Source of the DNA: Vibrio ponticus
GTDB lineage: Bacteria > Pseudomonadota > Gammaproteobacteria > Enterobacterales > Vibrionaceae
Length of the DNA: 64,000 nucleotides
Assembly: GCF_009938225.1 (NCBI RefSeq)
Contig: NZ_AP019658.1
Span: 1-64,000, forward strand
Direction of reading: 5' to 3'
The position numbers and the translations under genes were made by a program. Positions 8,153-16,005 of this stretch are shown piece after piece; position 1 is the first letter of the stretch, and the number at the start of each line of letters is the position of its first letter. The notes below the pieces were generated by a model. That model was not told where the DNA came from. It searched no databases and saw only the letters and a list, made by a program, of their open reading frames with translations.

Positions 8153-9004
8153 TTACTGCTTTGCGGCGTAAGCAAAGAAATGATTCACAGGTCCATGACC
8201 TTGACCGACTTGCAGCTCATCAGCGTGGGCGATTGCCTGCGAAATGTAGTGTTTAGAGAGCTTAACCGCCTCGGTCAATTCATTGCCTTGCGCAAGGTAT
8301 GAGGCAATAGCAGAAGAGAGGGTACAGCCTGTACCATGGGTATTTTTGGTTTGGTGACGCTTGGCGCTGATCAATTCAGCTCGATTGGCGGTGATCAGCA
8401 GATCGTTACTGTTAAGATCTTTTTCTAGATGCCCGCCTTTTAGCAGCACCGCTTTGGCACCAAGCTGGCGAAGATCGCTGATCATGTCATTCATTTCAGC
8501 TTGAGATTGAGGTATAGCTAGGGAAGTCAGAGCCGCGCCTTCAGGAAGATTCGGGGTAATAATATCCGCCAAAGGCAGCAGTTCGCTTTTTAAGGTGGCA
8601 ATGGCAGATTGCTCAAGCAGCAAGTCACCACTGGTAGCAACCATCACCGGATCCACCACCAAAAATCTTGGTTGGTATTGCTTAATTTTATTCGCGACGA
8701 CCTTGATGATATTCGCATCTGCCAGCATACCGATTTTGACTGCGACGATATTGAGATCGGTAAACACGGCGTCTAATTGGCTCTCAACGTGCGCTAATGG
8801 GATCGGAAAAATAGCGGAAACGCCTTGAGTGTTTTGCGATGTGATGGCGGTAATTACGGAACAAGCAAAGCTGCCCGTTGCTGATATGGCTTTGATGTCA
8901 GCTTGGATTCCTGCGCCGCCGCCACTGTCTGAACCCGCGATAGTGAGCACAATTGGCGTGTGAGTAGAAGAGTTTGCGGTAATGGTTTGGCTTGTGTGCG
9001 CCAT
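8153..9004 (-). CDS. thiD: Hydroxymethylpyrimidine/phosphomethylpyrimidine kinase
   Basis: Phosphorylates HMP twice to HMP pyrophosphate. The 283 residues carry the N-terminal LTIAGSDSGGGAGIQADIK motif, FLVVDPVMVATSGD near 115 and the C-terminal NTHGTGCTLSSAIA motif near 225 with the catalytic cysteine. It is the first gene after the TPP riboswitch, about 115 bases downstream of it, and heads the operon thiD-ATPase-permease-binding protein-tenA-thiM-thiE. Confidence 0.95.
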   Translation of the reverse strand: MAHTSQTITANSSTHTPIVLTIAGSDSGGGAGIQADIKAISATGSFACSVITAITSQNTQGVSAIFPIPLAHVESQLDAVFTDLNIVAVKIGMLADANIIKVVANKIKQYQPRFLVVDPVMVATSGDLLLEQSAIATLKSELLPLADIITPNLPEGAALTSLAIPQSQAEMNDMISDLRQLGAKAVLLKGGHLEKDLNSNDLLITANRAELISAKRHQTKNTHGTGCTLSSAIASYLAQGNELTEAVKLSKHYISQAIAHADELQVGQGHGPVNHFFAYAAKQ

Positions 9005-9118
9005 GGTCGCTCCTATTGTCTGACGGATAGGAACTGACTTTGACCAGGAGCATTAACGCGATCACAAAACGGATCGACGCTAGGGTGCGGAATGTAAGTG
9101 GTAGCAAAGTGTTGATAG

Positions 9119-9206
9119 TTCCCTACGTCAGTGTTAACTGAATCAGGTTCAACGGGTCTCGAAATTCGATCTCAGCCTTTGCACAATGGCAACAGCCCCC
9201 CGACTA
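9119..9206 (-). ncRNA. TPP riboswitch (THI element)
   Basis: Read on the minus strand, the segment has GGGGGGCTGTTG, then GGCTGAGA, then ACCCGTTGAACCTGATTCAG, then the closing CGTAGGGA. These are the diagnostic blocks of the TPP aptamer in the right order. It precedes thiD and should shut down the salvage operon when thiamin pyrophosphate is plentiful. Confidence 0.95.
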
Positions 9207-9217
9207 TGTGAGAGATA

Positions 9218-9246
9218 GTATCAGCTCATACTGATAACTACTACAA
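9218..9246 (-). promoter_or_regulatory. Probable promoter of the thiamin salvage operon
   Basis: On the minus strand TTGTAG (9246-9241) and GATACT (9223-9218) are separated by 17 bases, immediately upstream of the riboswitch. Base matches are moderate; the position is what supports it. Bases 9247-9420 contain nothing else that I recognise. Confidence 0.5.
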
Positions 9247-9427
9247 CAAGCCTGATGTTTATCGTCTGCTGATTGAAAGATATTTGCCTTGATCACACTT
9301 CCGGGTTCCCTTTGAATCAGAGGCGTGATTAAGCAATTGATGGATAAACATAGCAACAAACCGCGATTGGTGGTTTGTCAGATTTAAGCAAGCAGGGCGA
9401 GAATAGGGCGCTAAGCCCTTTAAACAA

Positions 9428-9451
9428 TCGGAAGCATGAATCGAATTGCGG
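9428..9451 (+). promoter_or_regulatory. Possible 29-mer-like RctB site
   Basis: TCGGAAGCATGAA here resembles CCGGAAGCATGAG of the 39-mer-type site at 561-573, and TTGCGG follows 12 bases after TCGGAA, close to the 11-base gap of the site at 1201-1223. A degenerate iteron with GATGATCAAGG follows at about 9456. It is suggestive only, but it sits beside clear iterons. Confidence 0.3.
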
Positions 9452-9491
9452 AAAGATGATCAAGGCGGGTTAAAGTGAATTGCGGTGTAGA

Positions 9492-9965
9492 TCAATGAAA
9501 TGAAGCTTTGCCTTGATCATGCTTTCGAGGTTCATTCCAATTATGCGCTGCCATAAATTGCACGTGTGATTCGATCAAGTTATCCGACTCTTGTTGCCAC
9601 TGGCTTTGTGGTTGTTGATTACAAAACTCCAGTGCCAGTACAGTAAGGTGTTGGAGGCGTTTCATTGACCAGTCTCGTAGCTCAAGCTCGGCAAGAGGTT
9701 GACTCGCGGTTGCCTGCAACTTACTGCTAGCCAGTTGCAGATATTGGTAGGCTTTAGTTGGGTTGCTGTAGCGCAACCCATGAAAAACCCGCAGGCAGCC
9801 ATCTAACCAGCAGGCGATGGCTTTACTTTGTAGTTCGGTGACTTGAGGACCCCAAACAGAATCAGGAACAGAAAGGATCAATGAACACAAGGAATCATCT
9901 TGATCATGCTTCCGGTTTTGGTACCAATCAGAGATCGCTTCTACCCAAGATTCTAGTTTGATCAT
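9492..9965 (-). CDS. Conserved-looking protein of unknown function carrying RctB iterons in its gene
   Basis: I do not recognise this 157-residue protein. It has no signal peptide or membrane segment, looks largely helical, and is rich in Gln, Trp and Leu (SDWYQNR, CWLDGCLRVFHGLRY, LRDWSMKRLQHLTVLALEF). Its ATG overlaps the stop of the preceding ABC ATPase gene in the form ATGA, so the two are translationally coupled. Oddly, the peptide RKHDQ occurs twice (near residues 18 and 147), and both copies are encoded by the reverse strand of an RctB iteron. The start codon itself lies in a third, partial iteron. The gene may be retained partly for its DNA sites. Function unknown. Confidence 0.75.
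   Translation of the reverse strand: MIKLESWVEAISDWYQNRKHDQDDSLCSLILSVPDSVWGPQVTELQSKAIACWLDGCLRVFHGLRYSNPTKAYQYLQLASSKLQATASQPLAELELRDWSMKRLQHLTVLALEFCNQQPQSQWQQESDNLIESHVQFMAAHNWNEPRKHDQGKASFH
9514..9526 (+). repeat. Perfect RctB 12-mer iteron outside ori2
   Basis: TGATCATGCTTTC is identical to the perfect ori2 iterons at 431, 981 and 1027. It lies in the 3' end of the 157-residue gene, about 8.5 kb from the origin array. Confidence 0.75.
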
Positions 9966-9971
9966 GCTGCA
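9901..9971 (+). repeat. Two further RctB-like iterons
   Basis: TGATCATGCTTCC at 9901-9913 has one change from the 12-mer. TGATCATGCTGCA at 9959-9971 keeps the first ten bases and overlaps the ATGA junction of two genes. Both have the same orientation as the copy at 9514. Confidence 0.6.
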
Positions 9972-10894
9972 TCATCCCACTGTTTTACAAAGTGATTTGG
10001 ACCAACCTGTCGCACACCGTGCTGCACGATGGCGCTGGTGGCACGAATTTCATCCGCTTGTTGAGAATAGTTTGGTTCACTTTCGACCAAATGACCAAAT
10101 GGCTGATCGGGATCGGGCACGGCGGAAATCAGTAGTTTGGTGTAAGGATGCTGTGGATTGGTCAAAATGGATTGTGTATCACCCCATTCAACGATCTGCC
10201 CTTTGTACATCACTGCGGTCTCTTCCGCGATGTAGTGGGCTGTCGCAAGGTCATGAGTGATATACAAAAAGCCAATGCCGAGCTCTTGCTTCATCCGTTG
10301 CATTAGGTTTAGTACCCCAAGTCGAATGGAAACGTCGAGCATCGAGGTGGGTTCATCGGCGAGAATCACTTCCGCGCCAACCGCGAGTGCGCGGGCTAAG
10401 TTCACTCGTTGACGTTGACCACCACTCAGTTCATGGGGGTACTTATCGAGCGTATCGGGTGCCAGTTCAACCAGTTGGATCAACTCATTTAATTTCGCTG
10501 GGATCTCAGCGTTATTTGTCACTTGCTTGTGGATCTTCAGTGGGCGAGTTAAATGGTGGCGAATAGTATGAGTGGGATTGAGTGAGCCAAACGGATCTTG
10601 GAATACCATTTGCACTTTACTGCGGTAATCGAGGAGATCTTTACGGCTGTTGATCTCATCAATATTACGCCCTTTAAATAAGATCTCACCGCTGGTGGTA
10701 GGGTAGACTTTAGTGATCAAGCGGGCACAGGTACTTTTACCACAGCCTGATTCACCCACTAACGCCAGCGTGCGACCTTTATGCAGATTAAAGCTCACCC
10801 CTTGCAGCGCTTTAAAACGTTCTACGGCAGAGAAACCGCCTCCGACATTAAATTCTTTTACGATATCATTAACTTGGATGATGGGTTCGTTCAT
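9962..10894 (-). CDS. Peptide-type ABC transporter ATPase (DppF/OppF class)
   Basis: A 310-residue ATPase with Walker A GESGCGKST near residue 47, Q-loop MVFQDPFGSLNP near 95, signature LSGGQRQRVNLARAL near 155, Walker B VILADEPTSMLD near 177, switch HDLATAHYIAE, and the C-terminal HPYTKLLISAVPDPDQ oligopeptide-transporter motif. It overlaps the upstream ATPase gene by 4 bases (ATGA). Such proteins normally work as a pair with a DppD-type partner and two permeases, but no permease or binding protein gene is nearby. Substrate cannot be given; the Fur box upstream hints at iron-related uptake. Confidence 0.9.
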   Translation of the reverse strand: MNEPIIQVNDIVKEFNVGGGFSAVERFKALQGVSFNLHKGRTLALVGESGCGKSTCARLITKVYPTTSGEILFKGRNIDEINSRKDLLDYRSKVQMVFQDPFGSLNPTHTIRHHLTRPLKIHKQVTNNAEIPAKLNELIQLVELAPDTLDKYPHELSGGQRQRVNLARALAVGAEVILADEPTSMLDVSIRLGVLNLMQRMKQELGIGFLYITHDLATAHYIAEETAVMYKGQIVEWGDTQSILTNPQHPYTKLLISAVPDPDQPFGHLVESEPNYSQQADEIRATSAIVQHGVRQVGPNHFVKQWDDAA

Positions 10895-11739
10895 GCTGGC
10901 GCTCCTTGCGTTTGATGTTTACCTTCATGGATATTCGGGAACGATGCCCATAGTTTTTGCGTATAAGCGTGTTGCGGATTAACACGGATCTCTTTGGAGG
11001 TATTCACTTCGACAATCTCACCGTGACGCATGATCGCGATACGATCACAGAGTTGGGTCATCAGTGCCAGATCGTGGGTAATAAACAGAATCGAAAAACC
11101 AAACTCTTCACGCAATTGGTAGATCTGTTGCAAGATCTCTCGTTGCACCACGACATCGAGCGCAGTCGTCGGCTCATCCATGATGATCATTTTGGGGTTA
11201 AGGGAGAGGGCTATCGCGATAACGAGCCGTTGGCGCATTCCGCCACTGAACTGGTGAGGATATTCAGTGAGACGTTCTCGAGGGATATTGACTAAATCCA
11301 GTAGCTGTTCGGCGCGCTTTTTCGCTTGCTCTTCACTTAGACCTTGATGGTGGCGCAGTACATCAGCGAATTGTTCTTGCACGGGTAACACTGGGTTGAG
11401 TGAGTTCATCGCACTTTGGAATACCATGGCAATTTCACTCCAGCGAATGGTGTTGAATTCACTCTCAGGCAATTTGAGAATATCACGACCTTCAAAGTGA
11501 ATTTGTCCCCCTGAGATAAATGCTGGCGGCTTATGTAAGCGGTTTATAGCAAAAGCAATGGTACTCTTACCACAACCAGACTCTCCGGCAAGCCCAAAGA
11601 TTTCACCTTTGCCGATATCAAAGCTGACCGACTTCACGGCGTTAAAATCACCGTTGTCGGTGATGTAGTCCACACACAAATTGCGTATTTGTATGATTGG
11701 ATTGGCATGAAAAGCATGCTGTAAAAAATGTTCACTCAT
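10891..11739 (-). CDS. Peptide-type ABC transporter ATPase (DppD/OppD class)
   Basis: A 282-residue ATPase with Walker A GLAGESGCGKST near residue 50, Q-loop MVFQSAMNSLNP, signature FSGGMRQRLVIAIAL near 165, Walker B MIIMDEPTTALD near 185, and switch HDLALMTQLCDR. The start MSEHFLQ at 11739 is chosen because the upstream in-frame stretch crosses the Fur box and has no family-like sequence. It forms an operon with the second ATPase and the 157-residue gene. Binding protein and permeases are not adjacent; the next genes are divergent. Confidence 0.9.
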   Translation of the reverse strand: MSEHFLQHAFHANPIIQIRNLCVDYITDNGDFNAVKSVSFDIGKGEIFGLAGESGCGKSTIAFAINRLHKPPAFISGGQIHFEGRDILKLPESEFNTIRWSEIAMVFQSAMNSLNPVLPVQEQFADVLRHHQGLSEEQAKKRAEQLLDLVNIPRERLTEYPHQFSGGMRQRLVIAIALSLNPKMIIMDEPTTALDVVVQREILQQIYQLREEFGFSILFITHDLALMTQLCDRIAIMRHGEIVEVNTSKEIRVNPQHAYTQKLWASFPNIHEGKHQTQGAPA

Positions 11740-11759
11740 AACGACACTCGATTGGTAAG

Positions 11760-11778
11760 GATAATGATTATCATTAAC
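11760..11778. promoter_or_regulatory. Fur box
   Basis: GATAATGATTATCATTAAC matches the 19-base Fur consensus GATAATGATAATCATTATC at 17 positions. It ends about 20 bases upstream of the DppD-type gene start, so iron-dependent repression of this operon is likely. The remaining 11779-12100 stretch shows no gene that I can support. Confidence 0.8.
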
Positions 11779-12110
11779 TCTTATTTCGAATGAGAAAAGA
11801 AGTCTGAGATAAAAGGGTGAAGTTGATCTAAAAATAGCCAGTGAGCATGGAGATAAAAGAAGGGTTGGCACAGGAATTCGCTGATGGAATTTTGCGCTTT
11901 GCGTGATCTAAAACAAGGTAGGTTTTCACAGGGGAATTTTTTAAATGTACAGCGCAATTTCGGTGGGTGCAAAGCAATTTTCAGTGAATTTTATTATCGC
12001 TATTTGAACTATTATCGAAGTCACATTCTCGACCAATTGTACTTAACAAGCTAGGGTCGCGTTTGCTAAAGATTACCTCGTCCCTTGCATGGTTTTTCGC
12101 GGAGGTTTTT

Positions 12111-12308
12111 ATGTCCATCAATTCTTTAGACCATGATGAAATGACAAGTATTGCAAGTAAGTGGGACTTCACGGAAGAAGTTGAATCACACAAACCTACT
12201 TCAATGGTTAAATCAGCTGAAGCTCGTCGCCGCATTGAGGCACTTCGCGAGATTCGTGAAAGCGGCTTAACAATCGAAGAAGCTCGAGAGCTAGGTTTGC
12301 TCCACTAA
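12111..12308 (+). CDS. Small protein resembling the PA3496 family
   Basis: A 65-residue protein with a strong ribosome site GGAGG at 12101-12105, which decides the start MSINSLDHDEM over an upstream in-frame ATG. The C-terminal half, KSAEARRRIEALREIRESGL near residues 34-53 and then TIEEARELGLL, is a charged helix like that of small proteins annotated as PA3496-family putative envelope integrity proteins. There is no signal peptide or membrane segment. Function is not known to me. It is followed by its own terminator. Confidence 0.8.
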   Translation: MSINSLDHDEMTSIASKWDFTEEVESHKPTSMVKSAEARRRIEALREIRESGLTIEEARELGLLH

Positions 12309-12334
12309 GCCAAATTAAGGCAATACTTTCCAGT

Positions 12335-12371
12335 AGGGTGGCTATTCTGTAAGCCACCCTTTGTTGTTTTT
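12335..12371 (+). terminator. Terminator after the small PA3496-like gene
   Basis: AGGGTGGCT (12335-12343) and AGCCACCCT (12352-12360) form a 9-bp stem followed by a T-rich tail broken by G. Confidence 0.7.
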
Positions 12372-12452
12372 GATCTCACCCCATTTTCTTTTCTCAACAT
12401 TTACTTCTGTTGTGGTATATTTCCGCCTCGTATTTTTAATCGAGATCTGACT

Positions 12453-12662
12453 ATGTCGGTAAATTTGTCGTTGTTACCCGCAGATGAAAAGAACAAAGTG
12501 GAGCTAGATAAGCAAGCTGCGTTTCTTGTGTGGAAGCTGAAAGAAGCCAAAGCAGGACCTGATGAGATTGATCAACAAGCAGGAAAGATCGTCGATGATG
12601 CTGAACGTACTTGGTTTACTGAGTGTGTGGTAAAATACAAACGACTTATGGGTGTCGCGTAA
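12453..12662 (+). CDS. DUF3283-like small protein
   Basis: A 69-residue soluble protein, MSVNLSLLPADEKNKVELDK at the start and AERTWFTECVVKYKRLMGVA at the end, as in short Vibrionaceae proteins of the DUF3283 type. It is acidic and helical with no known motif. It precedes the YebC-family gene by 100 bases in the same orientation and may share its transcript. Function unknown. Confidence 0.75.
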   Translation: MSVNLSLLPADEKNKVELDKQAAFLVWKLKEAKAGPDEIDQQAGKIVDDAERTWFTECVVKYKRLMGVA

Positions 12663-12762
12663 GCCCAAGCTTACCTAATCAGGTATGAGAGGCGAAATTG
12701 AAAAGCCTCGAATTTTTGCTAAAATCCTTCGCGTTAAATTTAAATTAAGAGAGATCGTCCCG

Positions 12763-13479
12763 ATGGGAAGAAGTTTTGAAGTGCGCAAAGCCTCTATGGC
12801 GAAAACTGCAGGCGCAAAAATTAAAGTTTATTCCAAATACGGTAAAGAAATTTACATGAGTGCGAAAAACGGTGGTTCAGATCCAGATATGAACCTATCA
12901 CTTCGTCACCTAATCGCGAAAGCGAAGAAAGACCAAGTACCAGCACACGTTATCGAAAAAGCACTAGACAAAGCTAACGGCGGCGGCGGTGAAGATTACG
13001 TACCAGCGCGCTACGAAGGTTTCTCTCCAGGTGGTGCTAGTGTAATCGTTGACTGTCTAACAGATAACGGTAACCGTACTTTCCAAGACGTACGTCAATG
13101 TTTCGTGAAAACAGGCGCGAAAATTGGTGTTGAAGGTACTGTATCTCACATGTTCGCTCACCAAGCTGTATTCCAGTTCAAAGGCGAAGATGAAGAGTCA
13201 GTACTAGAAGCGCTAATGATGGCTGACTGTGATGTAACGGACATCGAGCTTGAAGACGGTGTGATCACTGTTTACGCGCCAAACACTGAGTTCTTCAAAG
13301 TGAAAACGGCTCTAAACACTGAGTACCCAGAGCTTACTCTTGACGTTGAAGAGATCACTTTCGTTCCTCAGTCTTACCATGAAATCGGTGCTGACGATCA
13401 AGAGAAATTCCAGAAGTTCCTAGACCTTCTAGAAGACTGTGATGACGTACAACAAGTTTACCACAACGCTGAAATCTAA
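12763..13479 (+). CDS. YebC/PmpR-family protein (YeeN-like)
   Basis: The 238-residue product matches the YebC/TACO1 fold and is the length of E. coli YeeN. Blocks include [20 protein letters not shown] at the N-terminus, [33 protein letters not shown] near 75 and [19 protein letters not shown] near 95. The start at 12763 (MGRSFE) is chosen because family members begin there; an upstream in-frame ATG would add 26 unrelated residues. YebC-family proteins have been viewed as DNA-binding regulators, and recent work ties them to translation of difficult sequences. The gene has strongly biased codons, suggesting good expression. Confidence 0.9.
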   Translation: MGRSFEVRKASMAKTAGAKIKVYSKYGKEIYMSAKNGGSDPDMNLSLRHLIAKAKKDQVPAHVIEKALDKANGGGGEDYVPARYEGFSPGGASVIVDCLTDNGNRTFQDVRQCFVKTGAKIGVEGTVSHMFAHQAVFQFKGEDEESVLEALMMADCDVTDIELEDGVITVYAPNTEFFKVKTALNTEYPELTLDVEEITFVPQSYHEIGADDQEKFQKFLDLLEDCDDVQQVYHNAEI

Positions 13480-13500
13480 TTTGAGCGGGTGACAAACGAT

Positions 13501-13530
13501 AAAGGCTTCGCAATTGCGAAGCCTTTTTTT
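13501..13530. terminator. Bidirectional terminator
   Basis: AAGGCTTCGCAA and TTGCGAAGCCTT form an almost loop-free long stem followed by T7 on the plus strand. It lies between convergent genes. Confidence 0.85.
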
Positions 13531-13541
13531 ATATCGAAATA

Positions 13542-14552
13542 TCATGCTGGTTTACGTGAGCGCGTGACCAGTGTGTAGAGCGTAAATAAAATCCCGAGTG
13601 TGACCGCCAGTTGCCAGCCGCGCAGGAAGGTACGCTCTAAGCCCATCTCATTCGCACCAATATAGAGTTGAATTGGCAACATAGTCGCGAGTAGGGCGTC
13701 GCCATGAAGGTCACGCAGTTTGAAATCCGCCTTAGCCATCATGCTGGCAAGCAGAAAGATCAAACTGCCAAGTAAGATTACGTACAGCCCAATGTTGGTC
13801 TGGTGACCAGACAGCACTAAGGTAAAAATAAACGCCAGCGCACAACCGCCCACTTGGGTGATAAAACGTCTTTCCACCACTTGGCGAAACGCATCGGCTT
13901 GGCTTTGGGTAGCTGCGGCAATCACCGGAACCAGACAGAAAGTGGCGGATAACATTTCGACCTGCAGTAAAAAACCAACGCCAATACCAATTAGCGCAAG
14001 CGACAATAGCCGTTGCTCGGCGTTAACCGGTGTCTCTTCAAACACTGGCGGCTTCCCTTTGCTGGCAACTGGAAACAGTGCCACAGCGGCTTTGCACACC
14101 AGTGTGGTGATCACCATAGCAATCAAGATTTCATGGATGCGCGTGGTCATATCGGCGCTGGTGTGCTGAGCAAAGACGATCACCAAAATCCAGTTGAAAG
14201 TTGGCATCAACATGGCGCCCATTTTGGCGGGGGTTGTTGCTCTGCGGCGCATCCAATCGAAAAAGATCAGGCTAATGGTCCAAATAATAAATGGATGTTG
14301 TGAGAAGGTGTTGCTCACCACTAAAGCGCAGCTTGCCGCGAGTAGTGTTGGCGCTAGGGTTTTGCCTAAACCTAACCAAGAATAGTCTTTCGCCTTGGTC
14401 ATGATAATGGTTGGATAGAGTGCTAAATAGACTGGGGATCCAAGGTTAAGCAGCTTACCCAGCACCATACACACCGTAATCGCCAGCGTGATACGCAGCG
14501 CCTCATTGCGCTGCGATATTTGATCAAATTGGAATAGGGAAGGGAATGTCAT
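13542..14552 (-). CDS. DUF2955 membrane protein, efflux component
   Basis: A 336-residue inner-membrane protein with about ten hydrophobic segments in two blocks (residues about 20-160 and 185-335), typical of DUF2955 proteins, which are distant relatives of the FUSC/AaeB efflux family. The HlyD-type gene lies directly upstream, and such pairs are thought to export aromatic or toxic compounds; the substrate is unknown. I place the start at 14552 because AGG precedes it by 8 bases; other in-frame starts at 14558 and 14561 add two or three residues. Third gene of a LysR-linked operon. Confidence 0.85.
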   Translation of the reverse strand: MTFPSLFQFDQISQRNEALRITLAITVCMVLGKLLNLGSPVYLALYPTIIMTKAKDYSWLGLGKTLAPTLLAASCALVVSNTFSQHPFIIWTISLIFFDWMRRRATTPAKMGAMLMPTFNWILVIVFAQHTSADMTTRIHEILIAMVITTLVCKAAVALFPVASKGKPPVFEETPVNAEQRLLSLALIGIGVGFLLQVEMLSATFCLVPVIAAATQSQADAFRQVVERRFITQVGGCALAFIFTLVLSGHQTNIGLYVILLGSLIFLLASMMAKADFKLRDLHGDALLATMLPIQLYIGANEMGLERTFLRGWQLAVTLGILFTLYTLVTRSRKPA

Positions 14553-14574
14553 ACTCATCACCTTTGTCTGCCAA

Positions 14575-15636
14575 TTAGTAGATATAACGGAACAGTGATA
14601 CTAGGTGGATCCAGCTGTAGCTGATTGCATCAATGATGGTTGAACCGTTTTGTACCGATACAGATGCTCTTGAGCCGGAAATTAAGCGCTGCGCCATTTC
14701 TGGTTGCATATCGTCTAGCACAATACGCACGCGTACTTTTTGCTGCTCACGGATCCAACGGGTATCGTTGACCACATCAACCAGCTGACCATTACTGTTA
14801 TCACTATCACGAATTGCACGCTCTTGGCTTTCAATATGTCCAGTGAAAACCTGACCTGGAATCGCGTCAAACGCGATATAAGCGTGATTGTTGGTATTTA
14901 AGTGGCTGATACCTTTTTCATTGAAATCGGCGCTTAGCCACGCTTGAGATTCGTTTATTAGTAGTAAAGCGGTGGTGCCTTGGCTGATGTAGCTGCCTGG
15001 TTGTAATTGTAAATTGGTGACGGTGCCGCTTGTTTGCGCCGTAATATGAGTGTGCTGCTCATCGAGCTCGGCACTGGCTAACTTCGCTTTAGCCAGTTGG
15101 ATGGCGGCATTGCTGTCACTGTCTGCCAATTGCGCTTCGATGCGCATGATGTCGGCTTGCGCGGCAAGCAAAGCACTTTTGGCTACTTTCACATTCAGTT
15201 CGCTGTCTTCAATCGCTTGCGTGGTGGTGAGTCCTTTCTTGTACAAGGCTTTATTACGCGTCAGTTTGGCGATGGCATTGCGTTCTTGCTCTTGTTTTTG
15301 AAGCAGCGTTTGTTTGGCGACGTTAAGCTGTTGTGTACTGGCTAGAAATGCTTGTTGTGCTTGCGCCAATTCTGCTTTGGCTTGGGCAACTTTGAGCTGA
15401 TAGCCTTGATCATCTAAGCGGAATAGCGTCTCGCCTGCTTGTACGTGTTGACCATTTTTCACCGCGACCTGTTCAATTACCCCAGAGGTTTCGGGTGCAA
15501 TGGTCGCGATGGTGCGATGTAACGACGCTTGAGTGGTAAAAGGGGCAATATTATCAGCAGCCACCAAGAAGAGTGAGAAAAGGATGGTGATGCTGAGAAC
15601 GGTGTAAAGTAGGTATTGGTAGAATTTTTCTGTCAT
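14575..15636 (-). CDS. HlyD-family membrane fusion protein
   Basis: A 353-residue EmrA/HlyD-type adaptor: one N-terminal membrane anchor (residues 9-27, LLYTVLSITILFSLFLVAA), a lipoyl half-motif with SGVIEQVAVKNGQHVQAGETLFRLD near 50-75, a long alanine- and glutamine-rich coiled coil (about 80-185), the second half with TAQTSGTVTNLQLQPGSYI near 200, and a beta-barrel domain. It lies 22 bases upstream of the DUF2955 gene and probably bridges it to an outer-membrane channel. Confidence 0.92.
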   Translation of the reverse strand: MTEKFYQYLLYTVLSITILFSLFLVAADNIAPFTTQASLHRTIATIAPETSGVIEQVAVKNGQHVQAGETLFRLDDQGYQLKVAQAKAELAQAQQAFLASTQQLNVAKQTLLQKQEQERNAIAKLTRNKALYKKGLTTTQAIEDSELNVKVAKSALLAAQADIMRIEAQLADSDSNAAIQLAKAKLASAELDEQHTHITAQTSGTVTNLQLQPGSYISQGTTALLLINESQAWLSADFNEKGISHLNTNNHAYIAFDAIPGQVFTGHIESQERAIRDSDNSNGQLVDVVNDTRWIREQQKVRVRIVLDDMQPEMAQRLISGSRASVSVQNGSTIIDAISYSWIHLVSLFRYIY

Positions 15637-15706
15637 TAGGCTTCTCTTTATGCTGAATTATTTTTCACCTCCTTGTCTGTTCTTCTCATTGAATCACGTT
15701 TTTTGG

Positions 15707-15922
15707 TTAAGCTGTTATCCATGCAGCTAACCGGCGAACTTGCGGTAATACGGTCAGGTTGAGAAATAGCGCACACGGCCAAGCTAAACTGAAACTTTCT
15801 AACCAGATCAGAGACCAATCACTGCTAAAGCCAAGCTTGTAGCCTGACAGCACGCCAGACATCATTAGCGCCATCGTGAAAGAGGACATTAGTGCGGTGA
15901 GCCAAAATTGTTTTGTGTTCAT
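15707..15922 (-). CDS. DUF2798-type small membrane protein
   Basis: A 71-residue protein with two membrane segments (FWLTALMSSFTMALMMSGV and a second around SLAWPCALFLNLTVL), characteristic of DUF2798. The start at 15922 has AGGAGAAAAG just upstream, which excludes a longer in-frame version. It is the first gene of the operon with the HlyD-type and DUF2955 genes, and small DUF2798 proteins are often found with such pumps. Role unknown. Confidence 0.8.
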   Translation of the reverse strand: MNTKQFWLTALMSSFTMALMMSGVLSGYKLGFSSDWSLIWLESFSLAWPCALFLNLTVLPQVRRLAAWITA

Positions 15923-16005
15923 GCTTTTCTCCTGTCTTGCTTGGCTTTGCGATAAAGAAACTATATAACCATTCAATAAATGGAAAAATAAGCAGGATTA
16001 GAAGT

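Noticed and set aside
8898..9107. Possible leader peptide gene between the riboswitch and thiD
   Set aside because: Overlaps the thiD start in another frame, lacks a ribosome site, and a TPP riboswitch needs no leader peptide.
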